Positions 12,722-25,989 of a stretch of DNA of 64,000 nt are shown one piece after another. Source of the DNA: Ephydatia muelleri (Eukaryota; Porifera; Demospongiae; Spongillida; Spongillidae); NCBI GenBank assembly GCA_013339895.1, contig JABACO010000006.1, forward strand, positions 9,492,531 through 9,556,530. The letters are read 5' to 3'. How positions within the stretch are numbered: the stretch's first letter is position 1; each line of letters opens with the position of its first letter. The translations under genes were made by a program, and so were the position numbers. A model generated the notes under the pieces. The model did no database searches. It saw only the letters and a program-made list of their open reading frames with translations, and was not told the DNA's origin.

Positions 12722-13483
12722 ACTGCCGCTGTTCGATTTAATTTAATGTGCACACAACACTGGTTTTTAACATCTCGAATGATCTGTATCTTTCAAAAAA
12801 AAGTGCCCAATTTATACGACATGTTTATTTGACTTACACATGCATGTAGCAGTAGCATTTCATAAACTGGCAGCTGAAAGATTTAATGCAGTGGCCAGTG
12901 ATGTAAAGGGCAACTGAAATGGGTAAGCGAAATACAGCCATCAGTGCATTGCATGGTTCTGACCTTGAAACAGATTAAATGCATCAGGTCTGTGTGAAAG
13001 TATTCGTCGTAGCGACCAATTCAGTAGTTTATGACATGCATGTGGCTTCATGTATAATTTGCTAGCTAGCTGCCTGTAGCACGTTAATGAGTCAACACCA
13101 TATTACTAGTATAAGCGTGAATATCGCACTTTTTCGCTTCAAAACTCGATGATTACGCTAACAAAGGGCATAGATAAATATATATTTATCACAGACAGTA
13201 TATGGGATTGTTGCAGCGAAAAGGGATCTAGCGTATGCTCTTTTTTTTTAAAGTTATTTTTATTTTATTCTAGAAGCCTGGCATGTTCTCTACACAGCGA
13301 TATGCACTACTGCGGAGAATCGGACTATCTGTCATAGAGTTATAAGGCACTGGATTTGTAATTAAATTTTTCGACGCAAGTGTTACGTTTGTATTGCTGT
13401 ATATGGTTACCGGTAGGTACCTTTCCGTGGCAACGTACCCATATTGAGATTATTGAATTCGAAGTCGTAGAATATACATGTAT
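12722..13483. other. intergenic, no gene recognised
   Basis: Divergent spacer between the DBH-like gene (-) and the GPR157-like gene (+). Only short AT-rich open frames were seen. Confidence 0.4.
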
Positions 13484-14017
13484 TATGTCTGATGCACCGA
13501 TAGAATGCCTCAAACGTCAAGGTTACTCTCCAAGGTAACATGACATTTGTTTTGCCGAACACTGTCTAACATTTCGGTAAACAAGCACTGGCTGATATGA
13601 TTCAGCTTTTAGGCCTACTTGCCAGATGTTGTGACTATACACGAAAGAACGACTTTTCACTCTCTCGGAGCTATGGAAGCACGCGCAGTGTATGTATCAG
13701 ACAATTCCATTTATGAAGGCAACGTGAATCCAAACCCTTTCTGCATGTAATTCAAGACTTGAAATAAGATGCGACGTCCACGCAGATATAAAGTACGCCA
13801 TGCACGTGCACAAAGACAAAAAAATGAGGGTGGTTCCACTTTACTCAGACACTTGGCTCATGAGGAAAACATTCTCACCGAGCCACCTGTTCACCCAAAA
13901 TATGTAAACAGACCTTCTGGAAACAAACCTTATACCAAGCGATTTATAAGTTGCTACACTGATTCTGAATTGAATTCAAATAGCAGAGATGTTAATTACA
14001 TAACAAAAGACTTATAA
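13484..14017 (+). other. possible small gene or upstream exons, unassigned
   Basis: An ATG at 13484 opens a short frame (MSDAPIECLK...) that runs into a donor-like CCAAG|GTAACA. A separate 82-codon frame at 13769-14017 is Arg/Lys-rich at its start (MRRPRRYKVRHARAQRQK). Neither matches a family I know. They could be 5' exons of a gene, a small ORF, or chance. Confidence 0.2.
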
Positions 14018-14727
14018 ATTACGGTAACGACAAGGGTAGGCAATTGTAACAGAGGCGTTGTTGCTATATATCCTCCTCATGACCTTGCAACTGAACATAA
14101 TGTATTTAACTTTATTAAAAAGAAAGCTGATTGACAGTCTCTTGGTCAAGATGGTAAGATCTTTGCCATGCCATTTCCACGCAAATGGTAATGTATACAG
14201 TTTGGCTTGCTTCTCCTGCAGCAGCTCTTTTCTATTCAGACTTGCAAAGATAGAGATAGCCCTAGCTTTCCGAAGACACTTGCTGAGAATAGCATGAGTA
14301 ATATATGCTGCTCCTACTCTTACCTCCTGAAATCACACATACCAGAATATAATTCTCATCAGCAAATGGATACATTTTGCCAGATGCTTCAATACTTATC
14401 ATTGTGGCTACTTATTTCGCAGGGAAGTGAAAATATATGTTCTTTTACTAATCGTTTACTTTCTGTCACATTGACTGACACCTATGAGTTGCAACTCAAT
14501 GCCGGTGATTCGAAAATGTATTGTAGGAGTAACATTCTTTTTGCCTCGACAGTCCAGATGAACTTTCAATATATGTAGGTAATTATCTGCTTGTCAAAAC
14601 AGCTGCAGTTGCCAGATACTAAAATTAACTTTGGGGGAAAAAAAAAAAAGAAAAAAAAAAAGAAGTATTTTCACCTCTGTGCTTCTATTTATACGACTGG
14701 TTGAATACCGGTTGCTTGTGTAATAAA

Positions 14728-17628
14728 ATGGAGAATGGTTGTAGACCTTCATTTCGATACGCTGTTTCCGTAACATGCCTACTTTCTATATGCGGAGCTC
14801 TGACAGTTATATTCGTGTACATTTGCTTCAAATCACTAAGGAATAAACTCAGGGAAATTATTCTTCACCTCTCGTTGATGGATCTGGGAGTTGGGTGTTC
14901 TAATCTGATAGGGAACGTAGTACATCTTGGGACATACAACTCTAGTGAAACCTGTACTGACTGGCAGAAACTCTCACCCGCTCAATGGTGTGTAGCGCAA
15001 GCCTTCTTCAGTTCTTACTTCACGACGAGCTCCATTTTGTGGATCATCAGCGTTGTGATATACATATACGTGACACTTGTGGCGACGAGGTACGCGAAAT
15101 ATGTCTCTTACCCTATCTACGTTGTCTGCTACGGTGTGCCATTGCTGGTTAGCTTGTGGCTGTTGGTAACACAAAAGTTCGGCTACACCCCTCAGAACCC
15201 TTCCGGAATATGTGGAGTCATTAGTTATAATCCAAAATCTCGACGACACGACATCATTGCTACCGTTATGTCCATTAATCTCTGGTTGTATTTAACCTTT
15301 GTTCTAGTACCCGTGATCTGCCTGGCCATTCACTGCTATCTACATAGAAAGGTATGTCTAGGCTATTGATCTCGGTGTGGGCAAATAATTTGATTGTTTC
15401 ATACTGGATATGTGTAGTGTACACAGACAGAGATTTGTTTTAGCAGAGTTTACGGAAAGATCTTGAGCAGACATTCATACATTCATAAGAACAATCAAGA
15501 TGGATTGCCCTTTGCACCACAGTTTGTTTAAACTGGTGTTTGTTGTAAAAGGGGTACGTCTCAACATAACTATTTGAGACTCAAATATATATGTTGAGAT
15601 ATACCAATACGTATATTATAACGATATTGAAATAAGCTAGTGAAACTTAGTTAATAAAGAAATGTGGTTTTTTGAGAAAATTGAGTAATGGTTTTACTAA
15701 ATAAAATCAAGACCTCTAGAAACAAGTTGATACAATGGGAAACTGAATAACTAGTTTTACTTACCTTCAATATGAATTTTTATGCATTCTCTGGTTAGTT
15801 GTCTTGGAATAGCCTTATCTGAAATATTTAATTGCAAGGGATCTCACACCTTAATTTGTAAATAACCATTGAAAATTTGTATTAAAATGCAACTTGTCAA
15901 TTTGGTTAAATCTGTTTTTATACTTGTTTTAATAAATTAATTATGTTCATTTCTATTATATTTTATTGATCAAACATAAAATAAAGCAACGCTAAAATTA
16001 ATGTATACACAAACTATTATAGGGGTAGAGATCATGTCTGCTAGCTGCCTGTAGAAAGTTGAACACTTGCAAGCCATTTTCGTTCATTGTATCCCCGTTA
16101 TTTCCCTACCAAGCACTTTAGAATTAGAATTTCAACACAGCAGGTAACTGACTACAAGTAGATTTAAAACTGAGTTACATTCTTACAAAGTAGTTGCCGA
16201 ATTCTGACACACTCTGTATACCAAAACGCCTCGACAAGTCGTAATAATCTTCTGCTGCACAGGCTTAAGCTTACTTGAAGGAAGGGAAGGGTCATGGAAG
16301 GTACATATATCCAATCCTAACCTCAGTGATAGCTTAGACACAAATGCAGTACGAAGAGTTGGTCACACTTGATGGCATGAAGATGCCTGTGCAAACAAAT
16401 CAGAACAGGAGCCCTGCAGTGTGAAATGTGGAGTTCCCCCCTCCCCCTCACACTTCCACATGTATGTTGAATTTAAAAACATTAGTTGGGATATCAGAAA
16501 TCTGATTATTGATCCAGATCGCACAGCATCGTAAACAGTTTGTACCTTTTAGCAAGCAGTTTGTAGTTTCTAACACACTCAAAGACCAGAATCAGTGTCC
16601 TTAGTATCATGGGAAGTTTGATGCAAGAGTGACCAAAAATTCTACACCGTGCAATTACATGTACTTCGCATGTTGATTAAAATAATCTATTTCTACCGAC
16701 ACTTTAAGCCATAAATATCACACTGGCATATGAAAGTGACCACACTAATTAAATAGGAGAACAGTTACATGTAGATTTTTGCTTGCAACACATTGTTGAA
16801 TTCTTTCAGGATAGATATATTTGGTGATTTCGATTATCTGAAGGGATAAATAGTGTAATAGATGTAGCATAAAATTGCAAAGGTGTAGTGGACCCCGGGG
16901 AAAGAATTTATCTGTGCATACAATGTACCTGTAGGGTATATTGGATACCACTTCCCTTAAATTCTTGGTAAGTCAGGACGGTGTATTTACTGCTATTTGA
17001 GTGTTGTGATATACCTTCAAACCAATATAGATAGCAGATTCATGCATCAATATGTATGTAGCATGGACTTGATTGTTAGGTGAGGGCATAACTACAATAA
17101 CTCATTTGTAAATTTATTATTTTTCAGTCTGAAAGCTCCAAGCAGTACTATTCAAAAGCACAATTCTGGAAGAATATGTATCTACAAGATTACAAATTTC
17201 TTTTGATGCCACTAGTGTTCTTTCTTCTAAGAATCTGGTCTTGTGTCAGTGATGCACTCGTTCTGTACACCGACGTGAAACAGAAGAGTATTCCTGAGGA
17301 CTTTCTTGACATTCTACCTTATTTAACTGTAAGTTTTTTTAATTAAGGTGATACATTGTACTGAGCATTTTCTTCTGCAATGCACACTGGTTTGTGAATC
17401 CAGGGTATCAGTACGTGTGGACAAGGATTTGCTAACTTCATTATATTTGTTGTACTTACCAAGCAAGTGAGACAGACTGTGTTTAGCCGGAATGCCTGGA
17501 AAAATTGTATCCTTAATCAGTGCCTGAAATCGCAACGGCTTACAACAAATCCAGTATTATCACCTGTGTTGTCATCAATAAACAAGCCACAATATATTGA
17601 GGAATCGCTTGAAAACAGCATTGCGTGA
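14728..17628 (+). CDS. GPR157: GPR157-like seven-transmembrane receptor
   Basis: Three phase-0 exons, 14728-15351, 17128-17328 and 17404-17628, encode 349 aa. ATG 14728 was chosen because upstream in-frame codons contain no ATG. Exon 1 carries TM1-TM5 (SLMDLG in TM2; YGVPLLVSLWLL and QKFGYTP, as in GPR157). Exon 2 carries TM6 (LLMPLVFFLLRIWS). Exon 3 carries TM7 (GQGFANFIIFVVLTK) and a Ser/Asn-rich cytoplasmic tail ending at TGA 17626. Vertebrate GPR157 is an orphan receptor reported at cilia, signalling through Gq (established knowledge). Ligand and localisation here are unknown. It is related at fold level to cAMP-receptor-like proteins, an alternative name some pipelines may give. Confidence 0.9.
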
Positions 17629-17722
17629 TTATTGATCTGTGATTGTTTGTTTTAGGGTGAGGAACAAATTGTTGCGTGATTATTGATATGTGATTATTTT
17701 AGGGTGAGGAACAAATTGTACT
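17621..17722. repeat. direct duplication at the 3' end of the receptor gene
   Basis: A unit of about 50 bp beginning TTGCGTGATTATTGAT and ending GGTGAGGAACAAATTG is present twice in tandem. The first copy overlaps the last codons and stop of the receptor; the second lies in the 3' UTR region. Confidence 0.75.
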
Positions 17723-19499
17723 CTCACTTCCTGTGCCCATTTTGTAAACATTTATGTGTTACATGTTAAACATATGTTTGAGCGGTGTATTGAGTTGTAG
17801 TAATTATTAAATGTTAGCAGGTCACACAGCCAGATCAGCAGCTGCCACCGCTGAACAAAGGAAGATCCAAAATAATGGGGCCATCTGGCATGAGTTGCAT
17901 TTGCATGCCACTAGTGGTAGAATCTTTGGATTAATAGCCACAGAATATTTTCCAAGTTAGCATCTAAACTTTCTGTCCCCTCACTAACCTCTATGATCTT
18001 TCACTTGTCTGGTCCAATCCGAGGGTCTTTGCAAGGGCATCAGGGAGTAGAAGTGCAGGTCAGTCCCTAGCACTCTAAGGCCGACCAATGAGCAATCGCA
18101 AGTTTCAATAAATGTGCTTCAATGAAGAATGAGCTGACTTTTATAGTGAGATGCCCTAGCCATCAGACTTAAGGTGAGTCAGGAAGATATTATATGTAGG
18201 CAACAAGTTTTAGAGTGGAAGGTTTCATTGCTGACATTTGATCTATTTATGAAATGAAGTAGATTACCTACCGGGCAAAGTGTTGCACATGGGTTAAGTG
18301 GCCTAGAACAGGTTTTCAAACTGTGCAACTATCTATAACATTTCCATTACAGACTTAGGTCCAAATGACCCATTTAGGTAGTGATGCATGTCAAGTAAAG
18401 GAATACCTGGTATGGGCAGAAGGGATCGACAGAGAACATACGTAACACTGACTGCAATATGCATGTGATCATGCACAATGCAACCTACCTGGCACTACAT
18501 GTACAACACTAGTTTCTTCATAAACAATTGCATATGAATGCCAGAAAGGTTTGTGTGTGTGGCAGTGCATGATAGTGCCTGCAGGAGTAGTGCATGCGTG
18601 GTGTCAGCCAGGTAGACCAATCACACTCCTATTTGCCATTTCTATAGCACTTACATTGACTCCACAAGGAACACTAACTTGTAAGAACGCAAAAGGCAGT
18701 ACATTGCGTAGGTGCTGTGCATTGGAAGTGTGAGATGGTTTTAAAAGGTAACGACTCTTTGCAGAATTTTTCAGGGGTATAATATCGTTGACATTTTTGA
18801 GAATTAATGGTATTTTTTACAATTTCCATACAGCTAAGCTAGTCATGTAGGTGTGTCCAAATCACTTAGAGGTGAAGGAGAGGTTGACCAGGGTACACAA
18901 ACATGGCATTCGAGATGCCAATGCTGTATGCATAACCATTCAGCCTTCCATCTTGACCTCTGAGTACCACTTCAAGTTGTCTGTATCTTTCTTATTAAGA
19001 TCCCCAGAGAGCCACTTATAGCATCCGACATTGGTATGGTTTGCACGGCTGAGAGAGTCTCGAATGCCATGTCAAAATCTCTCTCCTTCAGTCAATGTGG
19101 AAGGAAGGTTATCCTCATACAAAATCCTCTAAGTTTCATAGTAAATCCAGTTTCCTCATGCATACAAGGCAATAATGAGCCAGGCTCAACCATGCACTTC
19201 CCTGGATAGTAGCACAATACTATTGGGATATTTGTCAGTGTTTTCTAGTTGTTTAAATATTTATGCACATACATAGCAGTATGTATATTTTTGTGACTAT
19301 TTCAGTTGGCTATAACTATTGCACACTAAAAACAGCATGGCCAGTTATTTTTCTCCAGGCTTTCAAGGTACTACAACTGATGCCGTGGTCTACTTTGAAA
19401 TGATTTAAAGTAGGCATATATATGTCCAATGCAACGTTTATTTATTATTATTTAATGTATTTGTATAGCTTTGCAGTGATGTAGGTATGATTTTCTGAA
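17723..19499. other. intergenic, no gene recognised
   Basis: Short open frames only. A possible ATTAAA polyadenylation signal for the receptor lies near 17805. A diffuse inverted similarity (GGCATTCGAGA near 18905 against CTCGAATGCC near 19069) is too short to define an element. Confidence 0.4.
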
Positions 19500-20190
19500 A
19501 GTTCCTATAGGAGGGGAGCTTACAGTGCTATCCTGAACCCTGACGGTAGGAGGCACACCCCCTCCGCACCCATCACCAGTGAGTCCCCAAACTTCAAAAG
19601 TTGCCTATGGCCATGTTCACAGCCATATCATGTAAGGATGTGCACAGGGTCCAGGTTGGAAATTGATGAATTCCCAGCCAGCAGTCCACTTCTAGGGTGG
19701 GAAAGCCTTAACTCACTGGGTTTTTGTTTGAAACCATCCTGGATTTTGTTTGCCAAACCCAGCCTAACATGGTTCATTAGCAAGACCACAAAAGCTGACC
19801 GTTAAAAATAATAGGAACATTTGTAAGGCCAACCGCTTTTAAATATTATTTTAAAAAGGAACCCAAGAGAACACTGTAGAAAGCATTTCAATGCAACTAC
19901 ACGCGTACGTTGTATTTCATAACAGGAGTATAATACATGAAGGTTTCTAGAATGCCAATGCAAAATGCATGCATGGACATTTTCTATAGGTAGAAATGCA
20001 TATTAATAAATAAATTTATGTAGTGTTACATGCAGTAATAAATATTAACAGACACACAAAGCCAATGAAATGTAAAATAAATCAATGGAATACAAAGTCA
20101 GCTGCATGAATGAGCCTGAGGAACACCATCATATCAAACCCCAGCCCACTTCTCAATTTGGTGTGTGACCCTCTTAGACATAAGATAATT
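19500..20190. repeat. dispersed repeat, copy A
   Basis: Two blocks (about 19500-19650 and 19780-20170) match, in the same order and orientation, 38740-38885 and 39965-40375. Shared segments include CCATATCATGTAAG, TTTGTAAGGCCAAC and CAAACCCCAGCCCACTTCTC. Part of the second block recurs at about 32895-33010. No coding function was recognised, so it is an interspersed repeat of unknown class. Confidence 0.7.
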
Positions 20191-20585
20191 GGTTGGATTC
20201 AAGGACAAGCAAGTCTCACTCTGGCATAACTACTGGTTATGGAGTTTTGTATAGTACATGCAGGTACATATCAGGTATGTCACATTCATTTGCACTATGA
20301 TATACTTATCATCATGTGCATCTCTCGTATTGGTCTATGGACCACCTTCATAAATATGTTTCATGTGTGCCCTACCAAATGTGACTGATTTATAGCAATA
20401 GAGAAGTATTAGTGAAGAAAGAGCCACATTTCACAACATTCTGGTGGGTGAGGATCATCTTACATCTGCCAGAATGAGAAATGCAATTAAAATCACAACT
20501 TGGTTTGAAATCTTGATGCTGGTAGGTATCCAGTGCAGTGTATAACTTCAGAAAAAATTATTGTTAGATTTTTAGATGTACTATA

Positions 20586-21700
20586 TCATGCTATACAATA
20601 GTTACGCCTTGTTTTAATTAAAAGAGCAAGTGCTTTATTTCCATCTCTTCCTGCACATCCAATTTCTCGGATGTATAAATCTGGATCTGGTGTTCCCCAA
20701 TGTATATCTGGACAGTCTATACCCATGCCAAAAGGCAACAGTAGCCCATACCACTCACAGTGGAGAACTTGAACTTGTGGATGTGAGTGAAGCAATTATT
20801 TGTAAGTTCACTTCTTTGACAGTCAAGGCTGTGAACGCGTCAACGAGATGATACTTGGATAGATCAGATGAGTCTGTATAGGTTCAGTGAGATTATCTTG
20901 AAAATTAATAGAGATCAACACAATCATCGATTGTTGACAATATGAGGCTTATTTGCTTGTTCCATCAGTTTTATTGTGAGACCTAATGTTTCATTCATTG
21001 ACTTGACTGATGAAACACAAAGCCTTGCAAGGGCATAGAGCAATTATTATAGGATTATTCACGCTACTGTACATCTAACATCAAGCATTGCTGTGGCTGT
21101 TAGAGCCATCATCTGCACACTTTCTGGCAATATATTTCCAATGTCACCAATTCACTGTCGAACTGTTTCTCCCCTATATTATACAACACACAAAGTGTCA
21201 TTGATCAATGCTTATATGTGATATTTTACGTACTTGGGCTTCATCAACAAAAAATGCTTTCACTCTCTTTGTGTAACAATGGGTTGAAAGTCACTTTCTC
21301 CAATAGTTACTTTTTAAAAGTAGTTCAGGAGTGAAGTACACCAGGCTACAGTCTCCTCTTGTGCTTGTCTTGGACAATGCTACTTGTTACAGAAGCCACC
21401 ACCAATCCTTTTGCTGTAAAACGTGTAACCTAGGGTAAGAAATTACCAATATTTGTGGGTTATAGTGCTATTGCCACATGCATGGCTTATTAAATTCAAC
21501 ATTCGTGCCTATCATGCAATACGTAAGTTCATATGTCTTACCTGGTCTTCCATTATAGTTGTTAGAGGACAAACAATAACTATAGACTGTTCTCCTTATT
21601 ATAGTCCAAGCAGATGGTTAAATAAAACTCTTTCCATATCCCATTGAGAGAACTATGAATTAGTACATCATTGCCAGTTGCCAACACCAGAAAAAATTCA
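20586..21700 (-). pseudogene. decayed RecQ-like SF2 helicase (transposon-derived)
   Basis: Reading the minus strand from high to low coordinates gives RecQ motifs in the right order but in broken frames. There is a Walker-A remnant GYGKSF (about 21632-21650), motif Ia IVIVCPLTTIMEDQ followed by donor GTAAGA (about 21545-21600), VYFTPELLL then VDEAQ for the DExH box (about 21235-21350), and GMGIDCPDIHWGTPD plus EIGCAGRDG for motifs V-VI (about 20640-20730). Stops and frameshifts interrupt it. The motif Ia/donor junction falls at the same place as in the helicase exons at 25990 and 26637, so this is a third, older copy of that family. Confidence 0.75.
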
Positions 21701-22619
21701 ATTTGATGACTCATTAAAAGGTCCGCTTGCCAGCTACAAGGTGGATAGAGTTCTCATTATGTAGGCCTATTTATTAGGAAATAGAGACATTACAATTAAA
21801 GGATGGCTATAAGAATATTTATGCTTTTGGCCCTGAATCCATGACTGGCTCATTCTTATATGGTTATAAGGGAGACGGCACTTTAAGGTGGCAAAACCAA
21901 TCACAGACAGATTCAGAAGGAGATCAGATACACCGCATTTTCAACAATATATAGATATACAGGAACACCATTCTCATGAAGCCTTTCTTTTTTTTTAACT
22001 GCACAGAAAAAGCGATAGGACATAAATCGATGAAGCACCATGGTGACCAGCATCTGAAACGTTTTTGAGTGTCTTTTGATGGCTAAAGGGAAGAAATGGT
22101 ATCAATGTTCAGAATTCATAGAATCTCTTTCTTCAGCATTGATATTAAAATGATCTTACTCTATCATTCTGCTATTTGTGCAAGTGATAATGAACAGACA
22201 TAGAACACATTGCAGTTCCACAGCAATCATTGAGTGGGAAGGTACATGCTGAATAGAATCAGAACATACATATCAGTGTGGTCTTATACTATGTTTTCTT
22301 CATGCACAAGAATGTCATCCCAAATAAGTCAATATCAATACATCTGATAGGTGGCCAAAAAATCACTGACACTTCATTGCAACTATCAAAGCAATTGCAT
22401 CACCACACCACCACATGATATTCCCACTGTCGCTCTTCAAAGGCACCAAGATGGAGCCGAAACAAAGAGAAAGAGTGCATGGTTTTAAAGCCCAGATGGG
22501 ATTTGACTGCAGATTTGGAATGCAGGTGAAAAGTTGGACCTAGTCACCCTAAACTCTAAGTGTCCATTGGCCCAATCACCCCAACTATATTCCTCACAAG
22601 CTACTCGGTATAGCTCTAG

Positions 22620-22870
22620 TTTTAGCTTGAACATTCTAGATCAACTGCAGTGTCCAATCTGTCTGGAATCAAATGCCAGTCACTGGAGCTCCCATGTAGG
22701 GCACTGGAGTGCACCACTTGTGTGGTCAGTAGGTTCAGTTCCAATGACACGAAGTGTCCTTCTTGCTTCATGGATGTCCCTTTATTACCATTACCGTAGT
22801 ATTAAAACCTGCACCACCAAATCATGGTACTCTTGCAGGACATACCTGTTGAGTGTTCATCCTGTACAAT
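22620..22870 (+). pseudogene. RING-finger-like relic
   Basis: LQCPICLE is followed, after a frame change, by LELPCRALECTTCVV and KCPSCF. This spacing of Cys pairs resembles a degraded RING or related zinc finger. A further Cys pair (PVECSSC) follows near 22840. The neighbourhood of transposon debris suggests it belongs to a mobile element rather than a host gene. Short and frameshifted, so moderate confidence only. Confidence 0.4.
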
Positions 22871-23164
22871 AGCTTATTTGTTTTATGCGCACATAATACA
22901 GATAGCAAATTTTTGGGTTGGGTTCATCCGGAACCCTCGCGAATACCCCCCTCCCCCAACCACCCCCTGCATTACGGCTTGATACAGTATTGATTTGATA
23001 ACTGCTTTCCCATTATCTGCATGCCATCAATGGTTAAAATATTGAGCTATTAGAGTTTGCCTCGGGCTCTGACAATGTAGTTGAATTACGCTTTATTGGA
23101 CAGGAGATATTTTTTTGTTTTGTTTTGTTTTTTTCTTTTTCGGGAAATAGTAAAACCGTAGAAC

Positions 23165-23455
23165 CGGACTGGAGGCTACGGGGTGAGGATGTCCATATGA
23201 CCAAACTGTATGGATTCATTTGACAGGTGGCCTGGTGATGGTGTGGTAGACGTGCTCAGATTTTAACAACATTCCAATGGACCCTCTGCACAAAAGCTTG
23301 GTAGTCATAGTAAAGAACAGGTTGCATTATGACTAGCAGCTGCCAGCAGCCCATAAATTGCATGAAGCAATAAGCTGAGCCCTAATTAAAAAGCTGTGGT
23401 ATGTCACAGAATAGTGGGTTGCACAGCATTATTTATGAGTCGATCTACTAGCCTG
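23165..23455. repeat. dispersed repeat, inverted mate at 33300-33570
   Basis: About 290 bp, present in the opposite orientation ten kb away. Shared segments include GCAGCCCATAA (as its complement), ATAATGCAACCTGTTCTTTA and GGTCATATGTACATCCTCA in inverse form. The class is unknown. Confidence 0.65.
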
Positions 23456-23499
23456 ACAGTCATTAGCACATTTTGCCTGTCCTCCGAAAGAACATGCAG

Positions 23500-23811
23500 T
23501 TAATGGAACCGGTAGCAGCCAGCAGTTCTAACAGGTTGGAATGGGTCACTGTCCTGCAGAGGAGAATAATGTGCATGAGTAATGAACAGACATGTTGGGT
23601 CACTTACAAAAGACACTTCATTTTGTACTGATATAGAGAGTCCAAATGTCTTGCATATGTACTTGAGGTCAAAGCCACCAATGGGAGACCGCACGGCAGA
23701 ATTCATCAGGCACATGAGGCTGACAACTGCTTGATCAGGTGGTTCCAGGTGAATATCAATGGAAGATGATGTGGTAAAATGCCGTTGACACAAAGCACAG
23801 CCTGTTGGCAT
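23500..23811 (-). other. open frame of ~100 codons, possibly transposon-derived
   Basis: The frame (MPTGCALCQRHF..., ...GGFDLKYICKTFG...) is open but continues into stop-ridden repeat sequence shared with 33300-33570. No family recognised. It is most likely the end of a decayed transposon gene. Confidence 0.3.
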
Positions 23812-24409
23812 TGAGGCTAACCAATACTTGTAAGGACTGGGGTTCCTATGTTTCTGGTTCAGCGATTCTGAGCTTGTCTGATTGACGCCTCTTGTAAGGA
23901 ATCAGGTGCTTGGGTAATGCTCATTCCATCTCCTTTCTTGGCCTGTGCGAATTGCAATTGGTCTCTGCTTTGGCAGCCCATGTTCTTAGATGTTGCCTCA
24001 GCCCTGATCACCTTCACCACCATGCTGCTGGAACAACATTATCCACAGAGCCATGTCACACCTAAAACATAAATGGAACCTTGGAGCAATAGAAAAATGC
24101 TCGTGTGGGGTGTAACTTTGCCCCTTCCTACCTAGCCAAAGCAGTGGACCAGGTTTGTAGTTAACTAGTTCTTGACATAAGGCATGAAATAGATGTAACC
24201 ACAAATATTATCTACTTTGACATTCTAGCACTTTTCCTTTCAGTGCAAATGCATATCAATATAGTCTCTCAATTTAAGATAAGAACCTCCGCATCACTGA
24301 TTGCACATCCTTGAAAGAGACCAACTTTCTCATTGAAAACGTTTTATATGCTGCATACATCATTCATTACAAATATGTATGCACAACGTTATTCTGTATA
24401 TGACTGAGG
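23812..24409. other. spacer, no feature recognised
   Basis: Downstream of the sulfatase pseudogene on its strand. Nothing beyond short open frames was seen. Confidence 0.4.
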
Positions 24410-25989
24410 TCACAAAACACACTCAATCTGTCCAGAGCAATGGATCTGGCTGTGGAGGTGATCTCGAAGCTCCACCCGAACTCTGTTGAGATCCCCTTGA
24501 ATGTGGGCCTCAGGCACACCACAGAGGTTCCACATCTGCTCTTTGTCTTTGTTCAGGTCAAACAACTCGCACTCCATGGGATACTCAAAGAGTTGCTCAA
24601 GCCTGTTTGCATAGTATTCCACATAGAGATAGTTGTGGGTCGCGTTAAGCAGCCGAACGCCGAAAAAAGTATATTATTGTCCATATTAAACAAATGATTA
24701 GAGAAGTTTGCGACTGATCTATTCACACTCCAGTACTCCACAAGGTGCTTTGTTCTGAACAATGTGCTATTGTTACCGTTTTTGAGCTCGTTCGCGAAGG
24801 AATGTCCATCCATGGACATGGGAACCACTCCTCCGGCCAGCTCGATGATAGTGGGCAGGACGTCTACTATATGCTGGCCACAAAGGGCAGTTTTGCGCCT
24901 TCTTGAATGCCCGGCCCCCTGATGAAAAATGGGATCCGAATGACGTGTTCATAGGGCTGCTCCTTCTCCACGGGGAGTCTGAACTGACCTAGCTGGTAGC
25001 CGTGATCGCTGGTCCTCCATATCACATAAGTGTTATGCAGCTGGTTATGGTCTTCAAGCATTTTGATGACGTCCATTATGATGTCGTCCACAGAGAGGAG
25101 ACTGCGCGTTCGGTTTCTGTACAGGCCATCTATAAATGCTGAATCTTTTTTTGAAAGTGGAGGCTCTCCTTACTAGGTAATGGTGCGTAGAACCACTGAA
25201 ATTGAAGTTAGGGGTCTGAGGAGCTACAAGGTCAGGAAACTCATCCTTGTACCACGGGGCAGGTTCAGAGTAAAGATGAGGAGCGTGGACTCCTATGTAA
25301 GCGAAGAACGGCTTGCCCGACTGAAGTCTGCTATTTATGAATGCTAGGCTGTGATTGCCAATGAGAGAAGTCATGTAGTCCGTCGTGTGCAGCATACTTC
25401 CGTTTACATTCCATACGTTGTTGTTGAACAAGAACTCGTTGCAGAGGGTGAAAGAAGAGTCCCAGCCCGGAAATACCTCCGCGGTCTCTGACGTTTCGCT
25501 GCAGTACTGTGTCTTGAGCTCAAAATTCAGCGTCTTCCCAAAGCACCCAGTGGTGTAACCGTATTGCTTCATATTTACGCCCATGTTAGCGTTGGCGAAG
25601 TCTTGGCTGCTCACGTTCATGTGCATGCAAGCGTCGTCGCGCGGAACGAACCAACGGTGGGGGTACCGCCCCGTAAACAAGGTGGTTCGGGATGGACAAC
25701 AGATTGGGACGTTGGAGAAGAAGTTTTGCAGAGTGGTCCCGAATTCGCGCATCATCGGGAAGGTGTACCTCATTCCGGGCGTGCCTTCATCCGGGACATT
25801 TTCCTGGTCATCCGTAAGTAGAAACACGAAATTGGGGTGGTTATCCAAGTTGGGATGTAGTTGGGCGTAGCCCGACCTTCGCGTATTGGCGGAAGGTCGG
25901 GTATCAAGCCTATACCTGGATTTGTACCCATCTGATAGTGCTGTGGGCTATTAACACCTGACCGTTGATTGAGTGACAATTACGCGTGC

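Noticed and set aside
14974..15249. Minus-strand frame in the receptor exon
   Set aside because: Antisense shadow of the GPR157-like exon 1.
25583..25870. Plus-strand frames over the sulfatase
   Set aside because: Shadows of the minus-strand sulfatase, which has clear catalytic motifs.
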